Below, in pieces: positions 1 through 5,021 of a DNA stretch of 16,061 nucleotides; position 1 is the first letter of the stretch, and every line of letters begins with the position of its first letter. The notes below the pieces were generated by a model. The model ran no database searches. It saw only the letters and a program-made list of their open reading frames with translations, and was not told the origin of the DNA. Source of the stretch: Geobacter sp. UBA2189 (GTDB taxonomy: Bacteria; Desulfobacterota; Desulfuromonadia; Geobacterales; Pseudopelobacteraceae); the NCBI GenBank assembly GCA_002328035.1, contig DCVL01000013.1, forward strand, positions 1 through 16,061, in the 5' to 3' direction. A program made the position numbers and the translations under genes.

Positions 1-7
1 GAGTGCG

Positions 8-376
8 ATGAATACTAAGCCTAAAAAACTAGTTGAGTGGATAGCCAGCAGCCTGAAAGACCTCAAGGAAATGCCTGAAGACGTCAGGCGCTTCTTTGGT
101 GTGGCTCTCTTTATGGCTCAGGCAGGTGGAAAACACCCAGACGCCAAACCGTTAAAGGGATTTGCAGGAGCTGGGGTGTTGGAAATAGTAGAAGACCATG
201 ACGGTGATACATTCCGGGCTGTCTACACGGTACGCTTTGCGGATGCAGTCTATGTTTTGCATGTGTTTCAGAAGAAATCAAAAACAGGAATTGCTACACC
301 CCAGGCAGAGATAGAAAAGATCAAGGCTCGACTAAAGATGGCTGAGGAGTTGCACCAGGGTAAGAGGAGGCGGTAG
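8..376 (+). CDS. HigB/Gp49-type toxin of a type II toxin-antitoxin pair
   Basis: This 122-aa basic protein resembles the phage-derived Gp49-like (HigB/RelE superfamily) toxins, which are ribosome-dependent mRNA interferases. Diagnostic stretches are the N-terminal WIASSLKDLKEMPEDVRR helix, the GxxHPDAKPLKG segment, the central beta strands FRAVYTVRFADAVYVLHVFQKKS, and a C-terminal helix that begins around TPQAEIEKIKARL and ends in a basic KRRR tail. Length and motif order match the family. The ATG at 8 sits just inside the window, so its promoter is outside. The next gene starts 2 bp after the stop and is an XRE antitoxin, giving the toxin-first order typical of higBA. The family assignment is firm. 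The actual RNA target is inferred only from the family. Confidence 0.85.
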   Translation: MNTKPKKLVEWIASSLKDLKEMPEDVRRFFGVALFMAQAGGKHPDAKPLKGFAGAGVLEIVEDHDGDTFRAVYTVRFADAVYVLHVFQKKSKTGIATPQAEIEKIKARLKMAEELHQGKRRR

Positions 377-378
377 AT

Positions 379-708
379 ATGCAAGAAGAGATTGAAGTAC
401 ACCAAGGCAGCGGCAACGTGTTTGCAGACCTTGAACTGCCTGATGCAGAAGAAATGCAGGCCAAGGCTCTGCTCTGCATGCAGATAAACACCATCATCAA
501 AAAACGTCACCTGACACAGACACAGGCCGCCGACCTGCTGGGGATAGATCAGCCCAAAGTATCAGCCTTGATACGTGGACGACTGAAAGGCTTTTCAATG
601 GAACGCCTGTTTCACTTCCTGAACCTGCTGGGACGGGACGTTCAGATTGTAGTCAAGCCCAAACCAAGATCACGGCAGCTGGGTAACTTGCAGGTGGCAG
701 CGGCTTAG
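379..708 (+). CDS. XRE-family antitoxin, partner of the Gp49-type toxin
   Basis: A 109-aa protein with a helix-turn-helix at about residues 32-75 (LTQTQAADLLGIDQPKVSALIRGRLKGFSMERLFHFLNLLG). It is followed by a strand with the VQIVVKPKP signature common in antitoxins of Gp49/HigB toxins. The N-terminal acidic part (LELPDAEEMQAKALLCMQI) is also typical. The start ATG has a GGAGG ribosome-binding site 8 nt upstream, inside the toxin gene's last codons, so the two genes are probably translationally coupled. The expected role is to bind and neutralise the upstream toxin and repress the operon. Confidence 0.88.
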   Translation: MQEEIEVHQGSGNVFADLELPDAEEMQAKALLCMQINTIIKKRHLTQTQAADLLGIDQPKVSALIRGRLKGFSMERLFHFLNLLGRDVQIVVKPKPRSRQLGNLQVAAA

Positions 709-722
709 GGTTGGAGAACATT

Positions 723-1025
723 ATGGCAACCAGGAACGGACTCCCGGCAATTCATCCCGGAGAATATTTGAAAGAGATACTGGAAGAACTGCATCTTTCT
801 CAGAACGCCTTTGCGCTATCAATCGGCGTATCAGCTATGCGTATATCCCACGTTGTACATGGCAAGCGTCCGGTCACGGCAGAGCTGGCTGTACTGTTTG
901 GCAAGGCATTTGGTCAGACCCCCCAACACTGGATGAACCTGCAAGCCAGCTATGACCTGAAGGTTACAGAAAAGGCAATGGCACGCAGGATCAAACAAGT
1001 ACAGCCAATTTCACTGGCTGCTTAA
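723..1025 (+). CDS. higA: HigA-family antitoxin without an adjacent toxin
   Basis: A 100-aa protein with the classic HigA/VapI architecture: an N-terminal IHPGEYLKEILEEL motif, an HTH (LSQNAFALSIGVSAMRISHVVHGKRPVTAELAVLFGKAFG), then TPQHWMNLQASYDL, which is the family signature. An upstream in-frame TTG at 711 would add four residues. The ATG at 723 is preferred because GGAG lies 7 nt before it. HigA of this subgroup normally follows a HigB toxin of about 92 aa. The gene upstream here is another antitoxin that already serves the Gp49-type toxin, so this HigA appears to be an orphan. It may have lost its toxin, or it may cross-neutralise toxins elsewhere. Confidence 0.87.
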   Translation: MATRNGLPAIHPGEYLKEILEELHLSQNAFALSIGVSAMRISHVVHGKRPVTAELAVLFGKAFGQTPQHWMNLQASYDLKVTEKAMARRIKQVQPISLAA

Positions 1026-1032
1026 TCATCTG

Positions 1033-1362
1033 ATGCCTTCACCAGCCAGCAAATACACCTACCGGATAGAATGGTCTGAAGAAGATCAGGCGCACCTTGC
1101 CCGCTGTCTTGAGTTTCCTTCACTTGTCACCCACGGTAAGACACCAGAGAAGGCCCTGAAGGAAATTGAGGTGGTGGTTGCTGAATCCATAAAATGGATT
1201 GAAGAGGAAAAAGGCATTGTTCCTGAACCACTGGGAGCCAGACAGTACAAAGGGAACATCACCTTAAGGGTGCCGCCTGGTGTCCATCGTCAGCTTGCCA
1301 TGCTTTCAGCAGAACAAGGGGTCTCCATCAATCAACTGGTGCTCTCTAGGCTGGCTGCCTGA
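1033..1362 (+). CDS. hicB: HicB-family antitoxin without an adjacent HicA
   Basis: A 109-aa protein whose N-terminal half has the partial RNase-H-like HicB fold (YTYRIEWSEEDQAHLARCLEFPSLVTHGKTPEKALKEIEVVVAESIKWI). Its C-terminal 35 residues form a ribbon-helix-helix DNA-binding segment (GNITLRVPPGVHRQLAMLSAEQGVSINQLVLSRL). HicB normally neutralises the small double-stranded-RNA-binding-fold toxin HicA. No HicA-like ORF of about 60-80 aa with the catalytic His motif is visible on either side, so this is an orphan HicB. It starts 7 nt after the higA stop with no clear ribosome-binding site, which suggests coupling to the upstream gene. Confidence 0.87.
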   Translation: MPSPASKYTYRIEWSEEDQAHLARCLEFPSLVTHGKTPEKALKEIEVVVAESIKWIEEEKGIVPEPLGARQYKGNITLRVPPGVHRQLAMLSAEQGVSINQLVLSRLAA

Positions 1363-1364
1363 TT

Positions 1365-1613
1365 ATGAATAATCCCGCATTATCCCCTTGGCGTGAATCA
1401 TTCAAACGCCACTTCCCTGCTGATAGCATTCCAGCGGCCTGTCTGCGGGGATCACGGGACAAGGAAGGATTAACCCAGGCACAACTTTCTGAAGCAACCG
1501 GCATACCTCGTCGACACATTTCAGAGATGGAGCACAGCAAGCGTACCATTGGCAAAGATACCGCAAAGAAGCTGGCAACCGCACTTAAAACTGATTACCG
1601 GGTATTTCTGTGA
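1365..1613 (+). CDS. Small XRE-family HTH protein, possible antitoxin
   Basis: An 82-aa protein whose C-terminal two thirds is a single XRE helix-turn-helix (CLRGSRDKEGLTQAQLSEATGIPRRHISEMEHSKRTIGKDTAKKLATAL). The short N-terminal extension contains the SPWRESFKRHFP pattern seen in small stand-alone regulators next to toxin-antitoxin genes. It begins 2 nt after the HicB stop and ends 67 bp before a PemK-type toxin. It could be that toxin's antitoxin, a repressor of the whole cluster, or another orphan. The HTH assignment is secure; the role is inferred from position. Confidence 0.75.
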   Translation: MNNPALSPWRESFKRHFPADSIPAACLRGSRDKEGLTQAQLSEATGIPRRHISEMEHSKRTIGKDTAKKLATALKTDYRVFL

Positions 1614-1680
1614 AAGATTGGTTGCCGACATGGCGCAAGATGTATAACGTAGGCAAAACCTATTATCCTGGAGAATACAG

Positions 1681-2106
1681 TTGCCGATCACATTTCACCC
1701 TGAGCAAGGTACAATTTTAATATGCGATTTCAGTTCTGGATTTAACCCGCCGGAGATTGTAAAGAAAAGACCTGTTGTGGTGGTCTCACCTCGTAGAAAC
1801 AACTTTCAGGTATGTACAGTAGTACCGCTAAGCAGTACGGCACCAGACCCTATTAAAGATCACCACCATCTTCTTGACCCGGCCTCACTGCCAAAATCAT
1901 TAAAGCGGAAAGGTTCTTGGGCTAAATGCGATATGGTAATGACCGTCTCGTTAGACAGGCTTGATCGCGTTTTGGATGGCAAAGGCCCTGGCGGAGCACG
2001 TAAATACGTTGTTGGAAAGCTCACTAAGTCAGACTTCAGGGCAATCAGGGTTGGTATTTTGTATGCTTTAGGATTAAATAGCTTGACAAGCGAAGTGCCA
2101 TTATAG
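1681..2106 (+). CDS. PemK/MazF-family toxin (YifN-like)
   Basis: A 141-aa protein of the PemK/MazF endoribonuclease superfamily. It has the N-terminal FHPEQGTILICDF strand, then VKKRPVVVVSPRRNN (the RPVVV core strand), then VCTVVPLSST, all hallmarks of the fold. A later segment, SWAKCDMVMTVSLDRLDRV, matches the YifN-type variants. The start is TTG at 1681: GGAGAA at 1670-1675 is correctly spaced for it and there is no ATG nearby. The protein is somewhat longer than MazF (about 110 aa), as expected for this subgroup. The nearest possible antitoxin is the XRE protein 67 bp upstream. A promoter-like TTGACA lies within its last codons and appears to drive a downstream RNA. Confidence 0.85.
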   Translation: MPITFHPEQGTILICDFSSGFNPPEIVKKRPVVVVSPRRNNFQVCTVVPLSSTAPDPIKDHHHLLDPASLPKSLKRKGSWAKCDMVMTVSLDRLDRVLDGKGPGGARKYVVGKLTKSDFRAIRVGILYALGLNSLTSEVPL

Positions 2107-2111
2107 ACAAT
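2083..2111 (+). promoter_or_regulatory. Candidate sigma-70 promoter for the downstream small RNA
   Basis: A perfect -35 TTGACA (2083-2088) is separated by exactly 17 bp from GACAAT (2106-2111, four of six matches to TATAAT). The predicted start lies near 2118-2120, immediately before the CCCG-GAAA-CGGG hairpin. A 13-bp perfect inverted repeat, ACAATT-G-AATTGT (2107-2119), overlaps the -10 and start site and could be an operator. The promoter is inside the end of the toxin gene. This is read from sequence only. Confidence 0.5.
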
Positions 2112-2117
2112 TGAATT

Positions 2118-2239
2118 GTTCCCGGAAACGGGCTTGTGAGACTACCAGTTAGCTGGTAGCAGGTCTCAGGGAAACGGCGATTACAAGCCAACTGAGGCCT
2201 CAGATTTATGCCCCCTGCGTTTTGAACGTAGGGGGTTTT
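2118..2239 (+). ncRNA. Candidate structured small RNA, about 120 nt
   Basis: This non-coding stretch is densely structured. It contains a CCCG-GAAA-CGGG tetraloop hairpin at 2121-2132. A second hairpin has outer arms TGAGAC/GTCTCA (2137-2142/2163-2168) and inner arms TACCAG/CTGGTA (2143-2148/2153-2158) with a 4-nt bulge. Arms GGCTTGT/ACAAGCC (2131-2137/2183-2189) can close around the second hairpin. A palindrome CTGAGGCCTCAG lies at 2192-2203, and a terminator hairpin follows. A consensus-like promoter sits directly upstream. I do not recognise the RNA family. It could be an independent sRNA, a regulator of the toxin gene, or a recombination or attachment site whose palindromes act as DNA. 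No open reading frame of useful length covers it. Confidence 0.5.
2211..2239 (+). terminator. Rho-independent terminator
   Basis: Stem CCCCCTGCG (2211-2219) pairs with CGTAGGGGG (2227-2235), nine pairs with one G-T wobble, a 7-nt loop and TTTT directly after. It ends the rightward toxin-antitoxin/small-RNA transcription unit ahead of the convergent repressor gene. Confidence 0.8.
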
Positions 2240-2293
2240 GTCTTTGGCAACCCCACCTACCCTTGCAAAAATATCACTATTTTTTCAAACACC

Positions 2294-2321
2294 AAAGGGC
2301 AGCCGTTACCGGTTGCCCTTT
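2294..2321 (-). terminator. Hairpin at the end of the leftward repressor gene
   Basis: Arms AAAGGGCA (2294-2301) and TGCCCTTT (2314-2321) enclose CCG/CGG and a 4-nt loop that contains the repressor's stop codon. There is no strong T-tract on the minus-strand side (GGTGTTTG follows), so it may be a weak or bidirectional terminator. Confidence 0.4.
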
Positions 2322-2986
2322 CTGTTTATTCCTGCATTTTTTTCTTCATCCAGTTCAAGCGGAGTACGCTCAAGTTTTATACGGGTTGTTGGCATGATAC
2401 CACGTCTATTGAAATCCTCGTCGGCCACCCGTACTGCCAGTGAGTCCGAGTGATTGTATCTCAACTTCCAAATCTGATGCATTAGTTCAAGAACTTCATG
2501 CCTTGCAAGGTGAGGCAGGTGGAAGAGAATATCCGATATTATTGAGCCAAGGTTTAGGTCGTCGGTGCATTCTTCATCACAACTGGCAAAATGATTAGAA
2601 ATTATAGTGCGTAGCTGTTTTTCAGAAACAGGTGGAGTGAATATATCATCCATAGATGTTGACACAACCCATGCATCATTTTGCTGCGATTTCTGTCTTG
2701 CTGCAATCGCGTCTGAAAAAACCTTAAATTTGTTACTTGCTGTTAACAGCGCTGGCTCCTCGCCAATATTTACCCATTCAGGCCTAATCTGAAATCCAGC
2801 ACAGACAATCTTAATAAACCGATCTGTCAAAACGGCATTTCCCGAAAGAATCCTTTTGACAGTACCTTCAGAATAACCTGTTGCATTCGCAACAGTTCTA
2901 TTTCTCTCTCCATGCATAACACCAGAGTCTACCAGCGCCTTCAGAAGACGTGATAATTTTTCACCTTGACGTGATTTTTCATTCAT
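2306..2986 (-). CDS. Phage-type HTH repressor without a peptidase domain
   Basis: A 226-aa protein with an N-terminal helix-turn-helix at about residues 25-70 (RTVANATGYSEGTVKRILSGNAVLTDRFIKIVCAGFQIRPEWVNIGE), resembling CI-type regulators. The C-terminal half (DDLNLGSIISDILFHLPHLARHEVLELMHQIWKLRYN and on) is acidic and helical. It does not show the Ser/Lys self-cleaving LexA/S24 peptidase, so induction by RecA-stimulated self-cleavage is not expected. In satellites such as SaPIs, repressors of this sort are removed by a helper-phage protein; that is a parallel, not proof. The gene is divergent from the AlpA-like gene across a 103-bp region with three operator half-sites, so it probably represses both directions. 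Confidence 0.75.
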   Translation of the reverse strand: MNEKSRQGEKLSRLLKALVDSGVMHGERNRTVANATGYSEGTVKRILSGNAVLTDRFIKIVCAGFQIRPEWVNIGEEPALLTASNKFKVFSDAIAARQKSQQNDAWVVSTSMDDIFTPPVSEKQLRTIISNHFASCDEECTDDLNLGSIISDILFHLPHLARHEVLELMHQIWKLRYNHSDSLAVRVADEDFNRRGIMPTTRIKLERTPLELDEEKNAGINRKGNR

Positions 2987-2998
2987 GTTAGACCATTC

Positions 2999-3059
2999 TT
3001 GGTTATCTCAAATAACCCATGGGTGTGTTGGGTTATATTTAATACCAGCTATCTCTAAA
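2999..3059. promoter_or_regulatory. Divergent control region with three operator half-sites
   Basis: Three copies of one 8-bp element occur: TTGGTTAT (2999-3006, one mismatch), ATAACCCA (3012-3019, inverted) and TGGGTTAT (3029-3036). The first and second, and the second and third, form inverted pairs with 5- and 9-bp spacers. A leftward promoter for the repressor can be read as TTTAGA (complement of 3054-3059), 16 bp, TATAAC (complement of 3032-3037). Its -10 overlaps the third half-site, suggesting autoregulation. I could not identify a convincing rightward promoter, although TTTAAT at 3038-3043 is a possible -10. Confidence 0.6.
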
Positions 3060-3089
3060 AAAGACAAGCAAAAGACGGGAGATCAAAAA

Positions 3090-3287
3090 ATGAAAAGCGA
3101 CGCACAATTGATACCTGGGACGCTAACGACCGACAAATGCGTAGCAAAGGCGCTAGCATGTTGTCGCTCGACGGTATGGAACCTAGTGAGAACGGGACAT
3201 TTAACCCCCATACGCCTGACACCGAAAACTACCCGATTCAGGACAGACCAGGTTTTGAAACTCATCTCCGACGGGGTTTCTCACTAA
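3090..3287 (+). CDS. AlpA/excisionase-like HTH regulator
   Basis: A 65-aa protein with a MerR/AlpA-type winged HTH: CVAKALACCRSTVWNLVRTGHLTPIRLTPKTTRFRTDQVLKLI. The STVW...V..G.LTPIRLTP.TTRFR.D.V pattern is the AlpA signature. The open frame extends upstream to 2985 but crosses the operators. ATG 3090 is chosen because GGGAGA lies 7 nt before it. AlpA proteins activate excision or early genes of prophages and satellites. Its place as first gene of the rightward operon, facing the repressor, fits a switch from maintenance to replication. Confidence 0.75.
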   Translation: MKSDAQLIPGTLTTDKCVAKALACCRSTVWNLVRTGHLTPIRLTPKTTRFRTDQVLKLISDGVSH

Positions 3288-3478
3288 TGACTGCGTTCGC
3301 TCAAATCTACGCAACAATAGATGGGCTGGCTGCCGAGTCTTACAAACGTCACAACGAGGCCGTGCAAGAATCCGTGATTCAGATTGCCGTGCAAAAGGCT
3401 CGCCTATTAGCACAGGCTGGGTTCACGTCAATGGCAGAAAAGTGGCAACGTCGCGCCGACTGGGTGGCCAAAGCATGA
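3287..3478 (+). CDS. Small helical protein of unknown function
   Basis: A 63-aa protein (MTAFAQIYATIDGLAAESYKR through ADWVAKA) that is predicted mostly helical, with no recognised domain. The ATG overlaps the previous stop as TAATG, and its own TGA overlaps the next ATG as ATGA, so it lies within a translationally coupled chain. The same frame is open upstream to 3137, but that part overlaps the AlpA-like gene and is not used here. Confidence 0.65.
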   Translation: MTAFAQIYATIDGLAAESYKRHNEAVQESVIQIAVQKARLLAQAGFTSMAEKWQRRADWVAKA

Positions 3479-4155
3479 CCCCCGTTCCTGGCCAGATAGT
3501 CTTACCAGACCTCGTTGACGAGTTGGGATTTGAGTCGGCCAAACTGCCGCCAAAGCAGGAAGCATTCTGCTGGGAATACATCCTTCGTAACAGCAGTAAA
3601 ACTGATGCCTACCTTGCAGCATACCCTAACGTTTCCCGTAAATCTGCAGCCGTCAACGCAATCAGATTACTCAAGGATGAAGCGGTACAGGCCAGAATAG
3701 AGCAAATAAAGGCAGAGCTTCAACGCCGGTACAGCGTATCGGCTGATAGCATTGTCTTTCACCTCTCCCAGATCCTCAATGTTGATCGTGCTGAATTCCT
3801 TAACGAAGCCGGAAACGTCCGTCCCATTAACGAAATTCCAACTGAGGCCAAGCGGATTCTGGATCTTGATTTCACAGTAGATCGGGAGGGCAACCAGAAG
3901 GCTGTTTACCGTTTACCCAAGCGCCTTGACGCCGTTGTGGAGCTATCGAAGATCATGGGACTAGTCAAGAACCCCGTGAAGCCGGTTGAAGGTGATGGTT
4001 CAACCACCGGCATACAGGTCGAATTTGTTCAGCCAGGCAATGGCATTCAGGCTGGTGACCACGCCCGCGTAAATTTCTACATCCCCGAAAACCATAGGGA
4101 CGATGAAAACCGGAAACTTGAAGAGTTGAGAAAGCGGTTTAACGAACATCTGTAA
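3475..4155 (+). CDS. terS: Phage terminase small subunit
   Basis: A 226-aa protein matching the Terminase_2 (SPP1 gp1/XtmA-like) family. The N-terminal DNA-binding part LPPKQEAFCWEYILRNSSKTDAYLAAYPNVSRKSAAVNAIRLLKDEAVQARIEQIK is the family signature (about residues 25-80). A middle segment (LSQILNVDRAEFLN...AKRILDLDFTVDREGNQKAVYRLPKRLDAVVELSKIMGL) also fits. TerS recognises packaging sites on phage DNA and hands them to the large-subunit motor. ATG 3475 is chosen over the upstream ATG 3442 because of the ATGA overlap with the preceding gene. No large terminase subunit follows; replication genes do. Confidence 0.82.
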   Translation: MTPVPGQIVLPDLVDELGFESAKLPPKQEAFCWEYILRNSSKTDAYLAAYPNVSRKSAAVNAIRLLKDEAVQARIEQIKAELQRRYSVSADSIVFHLSQILNVDRAEFLNEAGNVRPINEIPTEAKRILDLDFTVDREGNQKAVYRLPKRLDAVVELSKIMGLVKNPVKPVEGDGSTTGIQVEFVQPGNGIQAGDHARVNFYIPENHRDDENRKLEELRKRFNEHL

Positions 4156-4160
4156 CCATT

Positions 4161-4220
4161 TCTCTGGATAGCCTTTGGCCGGGCGAAACAGCGGGGCTGC
4201 CTCACCCCGCTTTCCAGAGA
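4161..4220. other. Three-way-junction-like structured element
   Basis: Perfect 8-bp arms TCTCTGGA (4161-4168) and TCCAGAGA (4213-4220) enclose a small GCC-TTT-GGC hairpin (4171-4179) and a 7-bp GC-rich hairpin AGCGGGG/CCCCGCT (4190-4196/4205-4211). No T-tract follows, so it is not a simple terminator. It fills most of the 95-bp gap between terS and the replication gene. It could be an RNA control element for the initiator gene, a processing site, or a packaging (cos/pac) or origin-associated palindrome recognised as DNA. Confidence 0.45.
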
Positions 4221-4250
4221 TTCCAAATTTTGAGGCTGATTGAGGCGTGT

Positions 4251-5018
4251 ATGCAGTGGCTACCAGTGAGCAGAGAACTGATCAAAGCATTACCAACAAA
4301 CCGCCCCTATACAAAGCTTGAAGCAGCGGTAAAGCTGACAGCTGACCTACAGGACGGGATTTTTCGCACAATGCGTGAGTACGGACGGATGTTTCAGTGG
4401 GATCATAAAACAGCGAAGTCGTTTATAGAATCAGGTGTAATTGTGGATCTAAATTCCCCATATAAAGAGAATAAAAACGAAATGTTGGAAGCTGACTTTC
4501 CCCAAAAGTTAGCAAAAATTAGCGATTCCCCAAACGCTCCCCACTCATTCCCCAATTACTCCCCAGACGTTCATGGTAATAACGGTGAGTTACAAGATAG
4601 TATTCCCCAAACGTTCCCCACTCATTCCCCAAATGTTCCCCAACTATATAGTAGAGAGAGTTTAGAGAAAGAAGATCCTTGTCCCTCTTCCCCATCAAAA
4701 GACCTTTTTGACCTCTGGAACAAAACAGCTGAAGGAACCCCTCTTTCAAAAGTCCGTGAGCTGAGCAGTACCCGTGCAAAGAAATGTACCGCCCGCCTCA
4801 AGGAACGCAACCCAGAGGAGTGGGTCGCCATTTTCCAGCGTATTGCCGAATCCCCTTTCCTCTGCGGACAGAACGACCGGGGCTGGAAGGCAGATTTCGA
4901 TTGGATCATTGCCAATGATGGCAACGCTGGAAAGGTTCTGGAAGGGAAGTACGACCGAACCGGTAGTACCAGCAAGCCGTCAGACAGCCGTTATAACGAA
5001 ATTTTTGTAGGAGCATGA
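4251..5018 (+). CDS. Phage replication initiator-like protein
   Basis: A 255-aa protein. The N-terminal part (about residues 1-70) reads like a winged-helix initiator domain, with YTKLEAAVKLTADLQDG then YGRMFQWDHKTAKSFIESG. A low-complexity Pro/Ser linker follows at about residues 85-135. The C-terminal domain (DLFDLWNKTAEGTPLSKVRELSSTRAKKC...NPEEWVAIFQRIAESPFLCG...WKADFDWIIANDGNAGKVLEGKYDR) is the motif seen at the ends of many phage replication proteins. The open frame starts at TTG 4230; ATG 4251 is preferred for its GAGG 5 nt upstream. The linker-coding DNA holds a phased repeat array, as in lambda O. The gene lies 3 bp before the primase-helicase, which it probably loads. Confidence 0.7.
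   Translation: MQWLPVSRELIKALPTNRPYTKLEAAVKLTADLQDGIFRTMREYGRMFQWDHKTAKSFIESGVIVDLNSPYKENKNEMLEADFPQKLAKISDSPNAPHSFPNYSPDVHGNNGELQDSIPQTFPTHSPNVPQLYSRESLEKEDPCPSSPSKDLFDLWNKTAEGTPLSKVRELSSTRAKKCTARLKERNPEEWVAIFQRIAESPFLCGQNDRGWKADFDWIIANDGNAGKVLEGKYDRTGSTSKPSDSRYNEIFVGA
4525..4642 (+). repeat. Phased iteron array, candidate replication origin
   Basis: The heptamer YTCCCCA occurs at 4526, 4537, 4548 and 4559, and again at 4603, 4614, 4625 and 4636. Spacing is exactly 11 bp within each cluster, and the clusters are offset by 77 bp (7 x 11). Segments 4525-4555 and 4602-4632 match at 30 of 31 positions. Further copies lie at 4454, 4498 and 4688. Because 11 and 77 are not multiples of 3, the copies are read in different frames, so selection acts on DNA, not protein. 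AT-rich DNA (4454-4525) flanks the array. This is an iteron origin by analogy with lambda O. Confidence 0.7.
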
Positions 5019-5021
5019 CCA

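Noticed and set aside
2118..2239. Retron, hammerhead ribozyme, group II intron or c-di-GMP riboswitch
   Set aside because: No reverse transcriptase gene is present and the conserved core motifs of these RNAs were not found in the hairpins.
2985..3089. Upstream extension of the AlpA-like gene to an ATG at 2985
   Set aside because: The added residues cross the operator sites and lack a family match; the ATG at 3090 has a good ribosome-binding site.
4525..4642. Short regular repeats as a possible CRISPR array
   Set aside because: The repeat unit is 11 bp with 4-bp gaps, far too short for repeat-spacer units, and it lies inside a coding gene with no cas genes nearby.
4526..4642. DnaA boxes in the heptamer array
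   Set aside because: YTCCCCA lacks the TTWTNCACA core, so binding by a dedicated initiator is more likely than by DnaA.
4519..4975. Minus-strand open frames opposite the initiator gene
   Set aside because: They mirror the repeat-rich linker and show no domain or start signal.
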